Source: Peribacillus simplex NBRC 15720 = DSM 1321 (GTDB taxonomy: Bacteria > Bacillota > Bacilli > Bacillales > DSM-1321). Taken from it: a DNA stretch of 64,000 nt. Below the pieces are notes generated by a model that made no database searches, was not told the DNA's origin, and saw only the letters and a list, made by a program, of their open reading frames with translations. Below, piece by piece: positions 9,426 to 18,191 of the stretch; the stretch's first letter is position 1; each line of letters begins with the position of its first letter. Both the position numbers and the translations under genes were made by a program. The DNA lies in contig NZ_CP017704.1 of NCBI RefSeq assembly GCF_002243645.1, positions 4,110,001 through 4,174,000 on the forward strand, written 5' to 3'.

Positions 9426-9458
9426 CTGGAAAAGTGCCTGAACGGGCTGCTTTTCCAG
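9426..9458 (+). other. intercistronic stem-loop icd-mdh
   Basis: CTGGAAAAG (9426-9434) pairs with CTTTTCCAG (9450-9458), with GCC/GGC possible inside. No T-run follows. It is the second such hairpin in this operon and lies 16 bases after the icd stop. Confidence 0.6.
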
Positions 9459-9532
9459 GAGGCTTATATATATTTTCATGAGGATGTTAAAAGTATTCCA
9501 AAAGTATGTATATATTTTAAGGAGGAAATAAC

Positions 9533-10468
9533 ATGTCTAAACGTAAAAAAATCACAGTGGTAGGTGCTGGATTCACTGGTGCTACAGCAGCATTCCTAGC
9601 AGCTCAAAAAGAACTTGGTGATATCGTTTTAGTTGATATTCCGCAAGCTGAAAACCCTACAAAAGGTAAAGCTCTTGATATGGCGGAAGCAGGACCTGTT
9701 CTCGGTTTCGATGCTAACATCATCGGTACATCCGACTATGCAGAAACAGCTGATTCCGACGTAGTGATCATCACTGCCGGAATTGCCCGTAAGCCCGGCA
9801 TGAGCCGTGACGACTTAGTTCAAACTAACCAAAAAGTTATGAAATCAGTAACTAAAGAAGTAGTTAAATATTCCCCTAATACAACAATCATCGTTTTGAC
9901 TAACCCTGTAGATGCAATGACTTACACTGTATACAAAGAATCAGGTTTCCCTAAAGAACGCGTTATCGGACAATCGGGTGTTCTTGATACAGCTCGTTTC
10001 CGCACTTTCGTAGCTCAAGAATTAAACTTATCCGTTAAAGATGTAACTGGTTTCGTACTTGGCGGACACGGAGACGATATGGTTCCTCTAGTGCGTTACT
10101 CTTATGCAGGCGGAATTCCTTTGGAAACATTGATCCCTCAAGATCGTTTAGAAGCAATAGTGGCTCGTACCCGCACTGGCGGCGGAGAAATCGTAAACCT
10201 TCTTGGTAACGGAAGCGCATATTATGCACCAGCTGCATCACTAGTGGAAATGGCTGAAGCGATCCTTAAAGATCAACGTCGCGTTCTTCCATCCATCGCG
10301 TATCTTGAAGGCGAATACGGATTTGAAGGTATCTACCTTGGAGTGCCGACTGTACTAGGTGCAAACGGTATTGAACAAATCATCGAACTTGAATTGACTG
10401 AAGATGAAAAAGCGGCACTTTCAAAATCAGTTGAATCAGTTAAAGCGGTAATGCAAGTCCTTCAATAA
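9533..10468 (+). CDS. mdh: malate dehydrogenase
   Basis: NAD-dependent malate dehydrogenase of the LDH-like type interconverts malate and oxaloacetate in the TCA cycle; it also oxidises malate made by AceB. The 311-residue protein shows the Rossmann motif [13 protein letters not shown] (residues 9-21), the substrate loop [12 protein letters not shown] with catalytic Arg residues, [11 protein letters not shown], and the catalytic His in [12 protein letters not shown]. The start ATG follows AAGGAGG. It is third in the citZ cluster; the 122-bp gap holds a stem-loop, and an AT-rich stretch (9470-9520) could hold its own promoter, though I see no clear boxes. Confidence 0.97.
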   Translation: MSKRKKITVVGAGFTGATAAFLAAQKELGDIVLVDIPQAENPTKGKALDMAEAGPVLGFDANIIGTSDYAETADSDVVIITAGIARKPGMSRDDLVQTNQKVMKSVTKEVVKYSPNTTIIVLTNPVDAMTYTVYKESGFPKERVIGQSGVLDTARFRTFVAQELNLSVKDVTGFVLGGHGDDMVPLVRYSYAGGIPLETLIPQDRLEAIVARTRTGGGEIVNLLGNGSAYYAPAASLVEMAEAILKDQRRVLPSIAYLEGEYGFEGIYLGVPTVLGANGIEQIIELELTEDEKAALSKSVESVKAVMQVLQ

Positions 10469-10482
10469 GAGATCATGATCAG

Positions 10483-10540
10483 ACTGCCCGGATATTGGAA
10501 GAAAAGGCCAAGGCCTTTTTCCAACTCCGGGCAGTTTTTT
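10483..10540 (+). terminator. terminator after mdh
   Basis: Long stem ACTGCCCGGA / TCCGGGCAGT with an inner TTGGAA...TTCCAA and AAAAGGCC/GGCCTTTT, followed by six T. It ends the citZ-icd-mdh unit. Confidence 0.93.
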
Positions 10541-10617
10541 AATCCGCTTCAAAAGACCGCTGGAACTTAAAATCTCCCTGCAGAAGATAAGAATAACTTT
10601 CTTTCCGTTTTTTTATG

Positions 10618-10678
10618 TGTAAATTTCATATAATATTCTTTATAATGGAAGTGGATGAGTAGACCAAGAAATTGGTCT
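10618..10678 (+). promoter_or_regulatory. phoP promoter region and leader hairpin
   Basis: TATAAT at 10641-10646 with a weak TGTAAA -35 (10618-10623, 17-bp spacer); another TATAAT lies at 10629. The weak -35 would suit an activated promoter. In the leader, AGACCAA (10661-10667) and TTGGTCT (10672-10678) form a perfect 7-bp stem closed by GAAA, a GNRA-type tetraloop, 30 bases before the phoP start. Confidence 0.45.
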
Positions 10679-10708
10679 TTTGGGTAATACATAATTCAGG
10701 AGGATCTA

Positions 10709-11428
10709 ATGTCAAAGAAAATTCTCGTAGTGGATGATGAACAATCAATAGTTACCTTACTTCAGTACAATTTAGAACAATCAGGCTATTCGGTAATCAC
10801 AGCTTCGGATGGAGAACAAGGGCTGGAGGCTGCCGTGGATATACGCCCCGATTTAGTGGTATTGGATTTGATGCTGCCTAAAATGGACGGGCTTGAAGTA
10901 TGTAAGCAGCTTCGCCAGCAAAAAATCAATATACCGATCTTGATGCTGACAGCTAAGGACGATGAATTTGATAAGGTGCTGGGACTTGAACTAGGGGCGG
11001 ATGATTACTTGACCAAGCCGTTTAGTCCTAGGGAGGTAGTGGCCCGGATTAAAGCCATTTTAAGAAGATCCCAGTTGCAAGCTAACGGCAGTGAGTCAAG
11101 TCAGGATCAGGAAGATGGTCTCTTGAAATTAGGGGAATTGAAAGTGTTCCCGGAACGATACGAAGCATTCTTTGATGAACAGCAATTAGAATTGACTCCA
11201 AAGGAATTTGAATTACTTTTATACTTGGCGAAGAATAAGGGAAGAGTGCTGACCAGGGATCAACTGCTTAGTGCGGTATGGAATTATGATTTCGCGGGTG
11301 ACTCACGAATTGTCGATGTCCATATTAGCCATCTTCGTGAAAAAATAGAGAAAGATACAAAAAAACCTCTCTATATTAAAACGATAAGGGGCTTGGGGTA
11401 TAAGCTTGAGGAGCCTAAAAAAGAATGA
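10709..11428 (+). CDS. phoP: phosphate response regulator PhoP
   Basis: OmpR/PhoB-family response regulator that controls genes for phosphate starvation, activated by the kinase PhoR. Residues 1-120 are the receiver domain with acidic pocket VDDEQ, phospho-acceptor Asp53 in VLDLMLPK, Thr in LMLTAKDD and Lys in DDYLTKPF. Residues 140-235 are the winged-helix DNA-binding domain (LTPKEFELLLYL, RVLTRDQLL, VDVHISHLREKI, IRGLGYKL). The start ATG has AGGAGG upstream. The stop overlaps the phoR start (ATGA), so the two are translationally coupled. Confidence 0.95.
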   Translation: MSKKILVVDDEQSIVTLLQYNLEQSGYSVITASDGEQGLEAAVDIRPDLVVLDLMLPKMDGLEVCKQLRQQKINIPILMLTAKDDEFDKVLGLELGADDYLTKPFSPREVVARIKAILRRSQLQANGSESSQDQEDGLLKLGELKVFPERYEAFFDEQQLELTPKEFELLLYLAKNKGRVLTRDQLLSAVWNYDFAGDSRIVDVHISHLREKIEKDTKKPLYIKTIRGLGYKLEEPKKE

Positions 11429-13203
11429 CGACCTATCGTAAAAAGCTCTTATATACCCTCATCACATTGGTGATGGTCGTCCTGATGGCCGTGGGCTTTT
11501 TATTAGGGCACTTGTTCAAAAGTTATTATATTAAAACGTTCAATGAGCGTATACAGAACGAAACATTTTTCATTTCTACATATATTCAGGAGCATGGCGG
11601 GATCGATTCCTTTTTGGAAAAAGGGAAGACGGCAAAACTTACACCTCTTTTAGATTCGAATTTAACCATTCTCTCCACGAATGGGGAAATATTATACGAT
11701 TCGACATCATCCAATGAAATACTTAAAAGCCATGCCAATGTCCTACGTAAAATAACATTGGAAAAAGGGCTTAAGCATGGGGAAGGGTATGAAGTGGTCG
11801 AAGGGGAATCGGATGTCCATTATTATTGGAAGACGGTTGAAAAGGATGGAGAGATTGAAGGCTTTGTCGTTCATAGCAATGAAATAGAGGCCATCCATCA
11901 AGTGAATAAACAAATGTGGCAAATATTGATCATTTGTTTAGGGGTTGCCTTGATCATCATTCTCATGCTTGCGAGCAAAATCACTTCATATTATACCCGT
12001 CCGATCGAAGAGGCGACGATGGCAGCCATTGAACTGGCAAAAGGGAATTATGGAACCCGGACATTCGGGCGGCATTCCGATGAAACGGGAATGCTGACAA
12101 CTTCCTTGAACATATTGGCGAGGAATCTTCAGGAAACAGAGATAGCGAGGGAAATGAATCAGGATCGTTTGGAAACACTTGTTGAAAATATCGGTAGTGG
12201 TGTCTTGCTGATAGACAGTAAAGGGTATACCACTTTAATCAACCGGGAATTCAAGAAAAGCTTCCATGTGAACGGCGCTACGTTTTTGTTTCAGGAATAT
12301 TATTCAGTCATTAAAGATCAGCAAGTGATAGCCATCATCGAAGAGATCTTTCGAACGGAAAAAACGATAAAACGACAGGTGAAGATACCGCTTGCCATAG
12401 AACGTAAGCATTTTGAGATTTACGGAGCTCCCATTATCGGGAATCATGATGAATGGAAGGGGATCCTCCTCATTTTCCATGATATCACCGAATTGAAAAG
12501 GCTCGAGCAGATGCGGAAGGATTTCGTGGCTAATGTTTCCCATGAATTGAGAACCCCGATCACTTCTATTAAAGGCTTTTCTGAAACATTGTTAGATGGC
12601 GCCTTAAAAGACGAAAAGACCTTAAAGCACTTTTTATCGATTATCCTGAAAGAAAGTGATCGGCTGCAAGAACTCATTCAGGAGCTTCTGAATTTATCCA
12701 AAATGGAGCAACAGGAATTCGTTTTAAACGCAGGGGTCGTGGATATTACTAAAGTACTTGGCGAAATACAAGAGATGCTTATAGGTAAGCTGAAGGAAAA
12801 AGAAGTATCCCTTGAAATTAAGACATCACCGGAACCAGTATTCATTGAAGGGGAATCTGACAGGATCAAACAGGTTTTCATCAATTTGATTACGAACGCA
12901 TTGACCTATACACCGAATGGCGGCAGGGTCACCGTTGATATCATTGAAAATGAACAGACAGTTGATATTGCAGTTCAAGACAGCGGGATCGGCATCGAGG
13001 AGAAAGAACTGCCGAGGATCTTTGAACGGTTTTACCGGATCGATAAGGCGAGGAGCCGCGATTCAGGAGGAACGGGCATTGGACTGGCAATCGTCAAGCA
13101 TATAATAGAAGTCCATAAAGGTAAAATCAATGTGGAAAGCACACCTGGAACCGGGACGACTTTTACAGTCACTTTAAATAAAAGCTTAAAAGGAAAAATG
13201 TAG
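11425..13203 (+). CDS. phoR: phosphate sensor histidine kinase PhoR
   Basis: Membrane sensor kinase, 592 residues, that phosphorylates PhoP under phosphate limitation. It has a TM helix at about 9-28, an extracytoplasmic domain to about residue 165, and a second TM at 166-186. A HAMP domain (YYTRPIEEATMAAIELAKGN), a PAS domain (about 250-345) and the HisKA box FVANVSHELRTPI with His373 follow. The HATPase domain shows N box NLITNALTYTPNGG, G1 DSGIGIEEKELPRIFERFYRID and G2 GGTGIGLAIVKHI. It overlaps phoP by four bases and is followed by a terminator at 13304. Confidence 0.95.
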   Translation: MTTYRKKLLYTLITLVMVVLMAVGFLLGHLFKSYYIKTFNERIQNETFFISTYIQEHGGIDSFLEKGKTAKLTPLLDSNLTILSTNGEILYDSTSSNEILKSHANVLRKITLEKGLKHGEGYEVVEGESDVHYYWKTVEKDGEIEGFVVHSNEIEAIHQVNKQMWQILIICLGVALIIILMLASKITSYYTRPIEEATMAAIELAKGNYGTRTFGRHSDETGMLTTSLNILARNLQETEIAREMNQDRLETLVENIGSGVLLIDSKGYTTLINREFKKSFHVNGATFLFQEYYSVIKDQQVIAIIEEIFRTEKTIKRQVKIPLAIERKHFEIYGAPIIGNHDEWKGILLIFHDITELKRLEQMRKDFVANVSHELRTPITSIKGFSETLLDGALKDEKTLKHFLSIILKESDRLQELIQELLNLSKMEQQEFVLNAGVVDITKVLGEIQEMLIGKLKEKEVSLEIKTSPEPVFIEGESDRIKQVFINLITNALTYTPNGGRVTVDIIENEQTVDIAVQDSGIGIEEKELPRIFERFYRIDKARSRDSGGTGIGLAIVKHIIEVHKGKINVESTPGTGTTFTVTLNKSLKGKM

Positions 13204-13258
13204 CGGGTTTCTTATTTACATGTCCTTTACAATTCCTTAAAACGGACTTCATAATGCA

Positions 13259-13282
13259 GGGGTACAATGGTTGTACAACCCC
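13259..13282 (+). other. hairpin downstream of phoR
   Basis: GGGG-TACAA-TGG-TTGTA-CAA-CCCC folds into a two-part stem with a 3-base bulge. There is no T-run. It lies 55 bases after the phoR stop and just upstream of the terminator, so it may protect the 3' end of the message. Confidence 0.45.
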
Positions 13283-13303
13283 TCATCCAAGGAGTTAAAC
13301 ATT

Positions 13304-13333
13304 GACAGAGACATAGTCTCTGTCTTTAATTTT
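13304..13333 (+). terminator. terminator after phoPR
   Basis: GACAGAGAC and GTCTCTGTC form a perfect 9-bp stem with an ATA loop, followed by TTTAATTTT. Confidence 0.8.
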
Positions 13334-13445
13334 GGCTATATTCCCCGGGAACCATTCCTCTATCCTATTTTTCTAGGAAAATATTTGATTTTTATGAAAC
13401 TTTAGGCCCTTTCTTGCGTAAATAAGATATAACTGCAAAGAAGGG

Positions 13446-14489
13446 GTGATACATATCGTTAGCTTAAAGAGGATATATACGATCACAGGACTTGTCTTTC
13501 TTATTTTAATTTTAGGTGTAGTTGCGATATCGACCTGGTACACGGTTGATGAATCCGATCAAGCTGTCATAATGACGTTTGGTAAAGTGGAGCAGACGAT
13601 AACGGAACCGGGACTTCACTTTAAACTGCCTTGGCCCATTCAATCGGTCGAGAAATTATCCAAAGAAACATTCAGTCTTAAATTTGGATATAAGGAAGAG
13701 GATGGAGAAGTGAAGGATTACCCGAGTGAGACCAAAATGATTACGGGTGATGAAAATATTGTGCTGGCCGACCTAGTGGTTCAGTGGAAAATCACCGACC
13801 CTCCAAAATATTTATACAATGCGGATGATCCAGAAAAAATATTATACGATACGACTTCAGCTGCATTACGGAGCATTATCGGCAGCACGAAAATCGATGA
13901 TGCCCTTACATCTGGTAAAGCGCAAATCGAAGCGGATGTACGCGATTTATTGTCACAGCTAATGGAGAAATATGATGTCGGGATTTCCATATCTGCGGTT
14001 AAACTTCAGGACGTGGAGTTACCGAATGAAGAAGTTCGGAAAGCATTTACCAATGTAACGGATGCCCGGGAAACGGCGAATACGAAAATCAACGAAGCGG
14101 ATAAATATGAAAATAAGCGTATGAATGAAGCGGAAGGGGAAAAAGATGCCCTCATTTCACAGGCTAATGGGGATAAAGCTGCCCGTACGGAAGCTGCCCG
14201 CGGGGATGTAGCGGTCTTTGAAAAATTACTCAGTGAGTATAAGGGCAATAAGGGAATTACGAAGGACCGCCTTATTATTGAGACCCTTGAGGAAGTATTG
14301 CCGAATGCAGAGATTTATATTATGAATGATGATGGAAACACAATGAAGTACTTGCCGCTTCGCTCCCTTGAAAAGGAAGAAACAAAAAAAACTCCTGCCC
14401 CTGATGAAGCCACTATACCTGAAGAAGAAACGAAAAAAGGGAATGCATCGGAAGAAAAAGCGACAGGGGAAGGGGGCACTAAACAATGA
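13446..14489 (+). CDS. hflK: FtsH-protease modulator, HflK-like SPFH protein
   Basis: HflK and HflC form membrane-anchored SPFH (prohibitin-like) cages; in E. coli they surround and modulate FtsH. The protein has an N-terminal TM helix (about 10-30), a prohibitin domain (about 35-215; DESDQAVIMTFGKVEQTITEPGLHF is typical), a coiled coil rich in Glu/Ala/Lys (215-260), and an acidic, Lys/Glu-rich low-complexity tail (300-347). The assigned start, GTG 13446, lies inside the ribosome site AAGGGGTGAT (13441-13450), so the true start is unclear (see findings). hflC overlaps by four bases. This pair is not at this locus in B. subtilis. Confidence 0.88.
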   Translation: MIHIVSLKRIYTITGLVFLILILGVVAISTWYTVDESDQAVIMTFGKVEQTITEPGLHFKLPWPIQSVEKLSKETFSLKFGYKEEDGEVKDYPSETKMITGDENIVLADLVVQWKITDPPKYLYNADDPEKILYDTTSAALRSIIGSTKIDDALTSGKAQIEADVRDLLSQLMEKYDVGISISAVKLQDVELPNEEVRKAFTNVTDARETANTKINEADKYENKRMNEAEGEKDALISQANGDKAARTEAARGDVAVFEKLLSEYKGNKGITKDRLIIETLEEVLPNAEIYIMNDDGNTMKYLPLRSLEKEETKKTPAPDEATIPEEETKKGNASEEKATGEGGTKQ

Positions 14490-15418
14490 GCGGGAAAATA
14501 ATAGATTTTTCTGAGTTGAAAAAAGGGGATTTTCATTGGAGGGGCTATGTGAGAATCGGCATTTTCCTGATTATATTCATCGCGTTGCTGCTAATCATCT
14601 TCACCAATGTATATATCGTCAAAGAGGGCGAATACAAAGTCGTCCGTCAATTCGGTGAGGTGGTAAGGATCGATAAGACCCCGGGATTGAAGGTGAAGGT
14701 GCCATTCATTCAGAGTATCATGACCTTGCCGAAGTATCAGATGACTTCTGATGTTTCCGAAGCGGAAATCAATACGAAAGATAAAAAGCGGATGCTGATC
14801 GATAACTATGCGGTTTGGAGAATAGAAGATCCGAAGAAATTGATTACAAATGCAAGGACACTTGAGAATGCCGAAACGAAAATGGAAGAGTTCATCTATT
14901 CGGCAGTTCGTTCAGAGCTGGGCCAGCTGAATTATGATGAGATCATCAATGATGAGAAGTCATCCAGAGGAAGTTTAAACGACCGCATAACCGAAAAAGT
15001 CAACGATCTGCTGCAAAAGGACAGTTATGGAATCAGCTTGACGGATGTCCGGATAAAGCGGACTGACCTGCCCGCCGAAAACGAAGCATCCGTCTTCAAG
15101 AGGATGATTTCCGAGCGGGAATCGAAAGCGCAAGAATACCTATCCAAAGGTGATGCGAAGAAGAACCGTATCATTGCGGATACTGATCGGAAAGTGAAAG
15201 AACTGCTCTCTACTGCAGAGGCTGATGCAGAAGTGATCAGGGCTGAAGGAGAAGGGGAAGCAGCGAAAATCTATAATAAGTCGTTTTCCAAAGACCCCGA
15301 ATTCTATAAACTATATCGGACTCTTGAATCCTACAAAAAAACGATTGGAGATCAAACGGTCATCGTTCTTCCTTCGGATTCCCCTTATGCCAGCTTGTTA
15401 ATGGGAAATACTAAATAA
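14486..15418 (+). CDS. hflC: FtsH-protease modulator, HflC-like SPFH protein
   Basis: Partner of HflK, 310 residues. The N-terminal cytoplasmic stretch is followed by a TM helix (about 24-44: GIFLIIFIALLLIIFTNVYIV) and then the prohibitin domain starting KEGEYKVVRQFGEVVRIDKTPGLKVKVPF. A charged coiled coil covers about 215-255 (MISERESKAQEYLSKGDAKK, AEADAEVIRAEGEGEAA). The end segment DPEFYKLYRTLESYKKTIGDQTVIVLPSDS is conserved in HflC. It starts at ATG 14486 in an ATGA overlap with hflK, eight bases after AGGGGG. A large terminator follows, so hflKC is a two-gene operon. Confidence 0.9.
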   Translation: MSGKIIDFSELKKGDFHWRGYVRIGIFLIIFIALLLIIFTNVYIVKEGEYKVVRQFGEVVRIDKTPGLKVKVPFIQSIMTLPKYQMTSDVSEAEINTKDKKRMLIDNYAVWRIEDPKKLITNARTLENAETKMEEFIYSAVRSELGQLNYDEIINDEKSSRGSLNDRITEKVNDLLQKDSYGISLTDVRIKRTDLPAENEASVFKRMISERESKAQEYLSKGDAKKNRIIADTDRKVKELLSTAEADAEVIRAEGEGEAAKIYNKSFSKDPEFYKLYRTLESYKKTIGDQTVIVLPSDSPYASLLMGNTK

Positions 15419-15425
15419 CCTTGAT

Positions 15426-15490
15426 GCCGTCATTTTTCTTTCCGCTTCTACTCATGGTAGAATAGAGAAAGAAAATGAACGGCTTTTTTT
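15426..15490 (+). terminator. large terminator after hflKC
   Basis: GCCGT/ACGGC closes a long, slightly interrupted stem (ATTTT/AAAAT, CTTTC/GAAAG, TTCTAC/GTAGAA) and is followed by seven T. Confidence 0.85.
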
Positions 15491-15547
15491 GCGTTTTTAT
15501 ATAGAAGCTATAACTACATAAACCTGTATGACTGGAGGAAGACGGAT

Positions 15548-18172
15548 TTGGATAAAAAGTTAGTACTCATAGATGGAAACAGCATTGCATACCGTGCGTT
15601 TTTTGCGCTTCCGCTCTTGAATAATGATAAGGGGGTCCATACGAATTCCGTGTACGGATTCACCATGATGCTCAACCGCATTCTTGATGAAGAAAAGCCA
15701 ACGCACATACTTGTGGCATTCGATGCGGGTAAAACGACATTCAGGCATGCATCATTTAAAGAATATAAGGGAGGGCGCCAAAAAACGCCGCCAGAATTAT
15801 CCGAGCAATTCCCTTTCATTCGCGAGCTGCTTGATTGTTTTCAAATAAAAAGGTATGAACTGGAGAACTACGAAGCCGATGATATTATCGGTACGCTGTC
15901 TTTACAAGCGGAAAAAGATGGTTTTGAAGTGAAGGTAATTTCCGGTGATAAGGATTTAACACAATTATCCTCCCCTAGTACGACGGTTTCCATCACGAAA
16001 AAGGGGATTACTGAAATTGAGGAATACACTCCAAAGCATATACATGAAAAATACGGTCTATCCCCCTTGCAAATCATTGATTTAAAAGGGCTGATGGGAG
16101 ATGCCTCCGACAATATTCCCGGTATACCGGGTGTTGGTGAAAAGACTGCCCTTAAATTATTGCATCAATTTGAAACGGTTGAAAACCTTCTGCAGTCGAT
16201 TGATGAGGTAAGCGGACAAAAATTGAAAGAGAAAATAGAAGAACATAAAGACCTGGCCCTATTAAGCAAAGAGCTGGCTACAATAACGAGGGAAGCGCCG
16301 CTTGAAGTTTCCGTGAACGAGACCGAGTACACTGGCATGGATCAGGATCGAGTCATCTCGTTCTATAAAGAGCTTGGCTTTTCGACTTTGCTCGATAAAT
16401 TGGATGTAACGGAAAGTGCACCGCTTGAACAGGAGAAAATAGAGGTGCACACGGCTGAAATGACAGAAGGAATGTTTGCAGATGAAAGTGCTTTGTATGT
16501 TGAAATTTTAGAAGATAATTATCATCGTGCAGATATAATAGGGATCGCCATCAGTAATGAACAAGGTCATTTTTACTTCCATGGAGAAGATGCTCTGAAT
16601 TTCGGGGCATTTAAATCCTGGGCAGAGGATGAAACAAAAAAGAAAACGGTTTTCGATGCGAAGCGTACGGTTGTGGCACTGCGTCATCGAGGAGTCGAAA
16701 TAAAAGGCATCGATTTTGATGTGTTTTTAGCATCCTATATCCTGGATCCGGCAGAGTCAGTGGACGAAGTCGCAGAAATCACGAAAACTCAAGGTGCTAT
16801 CCGGCTTGAAACGGATGATGCTTTTTATGGAAAAGGTGCAAAACGCAAGATACCTGAGGAAGCGGAATTGAGGGAGCATATTGCCAGAAAATCGAAGGCG
16901 ATCCTTTCTCTGAAAGAACCGATGATTGATAAGCTGCAAGAGTTCGAGCAACTTCACCTATTTACGGAACTGGAGCTGCCACTGTCGATCATCCTGGCCA
17001 ATATGGAATGGCAGGGAATCAAGGTGGATATAGGTCGACTGAAAAACATGGGACAGGAATTGGCCATTCGCTTAAGAAACATCGAAGCTCGAATCTTTGA
17101 TTTGGCTGGAGAGGCTTTCAATATCAATTCACCTAAACAGCTTGGGGCCATCCTGTTTGAAAAGTTGGAGCTTCCGGTCATGAAGAAAACCAAAACAGGT
17201 TATTCGACTTCAGCCGATGTGCTGGAAAAACTGGAGAGCAAGCATGATATCATTAAGGAAATACTACTGTATCGCCAGCTTGGTAAGCTGCAATCCACTT
17301 ATATTGAAGGATTGCTTAAAGTGGTCAATGGCAAAACGGACAAGGTGCACACCCGGTTCAACCAAGCATTGACCCAGACAGGACGGTTAAGTTCTACAGA
17401 TCCCAATCTTCAGAATATCCCGATCAGATTGGAAGAAGGCAGGAAAATCAGGCAGGCCTTCATTCCTTCCGAAAAGGATTGGATCATTTTTGCTGCCGAC
17501 TACTCCCAGATCGAGTTACGCGTCCTGGCGCATATCGCCAATGACGACGGATTGGTGGAAGCATTCCGGGCCGGGATGGACATCCATACAAGGACAGCTA
17601 TGGATGTATTCCATGTATCGGCAGAGCAAGTCACTTCGAACATGAGGCGCCATGCCAAAGCGGTCAACTTCGGAATCGTTTATGGTATAAGTGACTACGG
17701 GCTATCGCAAAGTCTTGGTATCACGAGAAAAGAAGCTGGAGAGTTCATCGAGAAGTATTTAAGAAGCTTTCCTGGTGTTCAGGAATATATGGAAGAAAGC
17801 ATACATGAGGCCCGTCAAAAAGGGTATAGCACGACTTTAATGCAAAGAAGGCGCTATATACCTGAAATAACAAGCAGGAATTTCAACATCAGGAGCTTTG
17901 CCGAAAGGACAGCGATGAATACGCCGATTCAGGGCAGCGCCGCGGATATCATCAAGCTTGCCATGATAAACATGAATAAGCGCCTGACAAAGGAAGGGCT
18001 TAAAACGAGAATGCTACTTCAGGTGCATGATGAATTGATTTTTGAAACTCCTCCTGAGGAACTCGAAATCCTTAAAGTGATCGTTCCGGAGGAAATGGAA
18101 AATGCCATTGAATTGAACGTGCCCCTTAAAGTGGATTATGCTTTCGGGCCAACATGGTTTGATGCCAAATAA
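15548..18172 (+). CDS. polA: DNA polymerase I
   Basis: DNA polymerase I, 874 residues, removes RNA primers and fills gaps in replication and repair. Residues 1-290 are the 5' nuclease domain (LIDGNSIAYRAFFALP, DDIIGTL, GVGEKTALKLL). About 300-470 is a degenerate 3'-5' exonuclease domain: where proofreading enzymes have DxE this one reads VEILEDN, so it probably lacks proofreading, as is known for Bacillus Pol I. The polymerase domain has motif A DYSQIELRVLAHIA (about 651), motif B RRHAKAVNFGIVYGIS and motif C LLQVHDELIFE (about 821). The start is TTG after GGAGG. mutM follows 19 bases later. Confidence 0.96.
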   Translation: MDKKLVLIDGNSIAYRAFFALPLLNNDKGVHTNSVYGFTMMLNRILDEEKPTHILVAFDAGKTTFRHASFKEYKGGRQKTPPELSEQFPFIRELLDCFQIKRYELENYEADDIIGTLSLQAEKDGFEVKVISGDKDLTQLSSPSTTVSITKKGITEIEEYTPKHIHEKYGLSPLQIIDLKGLMGDASDNIPGIPGVGEKTALKLLHQFETVENLLQSIDEVSGQKLKEKIEEHKDLALLSKELATITREAPLEVSVNETEYTGMDQDRVISFYKELGFSTLLDKLDVTESAPLEQEKIEVHTAEMTEGMFADESALYVEILEDNYHRADIIGIAISNEQGHFYFHGEDALNFGAFKSWAEDETKKKTVFDAKRTVVALRHRGVEIKGIDFDVFLASYILDPAESVDEVAEITKTQGAIRLETDDAFYGKGAKRKIPEEAELREHIARKSKAILSLKEPMIDKLQEFEQLHLFTELELPLSIILANMEWQGIKVDIGRLKNMGQELAIRLRNIEARIFDLAGEAFNINSPKQLGAILFEKLELPVMKKTKTGYSTSADVLEKLESKHDIIKEILLYRQLGKLQSTYIEGLLKVVNGKTDKVHTRFNQALTQTGRLSSTDPNLQNIPIRLEEGRKIRQAFIPSEKDWIIFAADYSQIELRVLAHIANDDGLVEAFRAGMDIHTRTAMDVFHVSAEQVTSNMRRHAKAVNFGIVYGISDYGLSQSLGITRKEAGEFIEKYLRSFPGVQEYMEESIHEARQKGYSTTLMQRRRYIPEITSRNFNIRSFAERTAMNTPIQGSAADIIKLAMINMNKRLTKEGLKTRMLLQVHDELIFETPPEELEILKVIVPEEMENAIELNVPLKVDYAFGPTWFDAK

Positions 18173-18191
18173 TAAAAGATAGGTGATTGCA

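Noticed and set aside
10600..10650. PhoP box array for autoregulation of phoP
   Set aside because: A single TTTACA on the reverse strand is present, but no set of repeats at about 11-bp spacing was seen.
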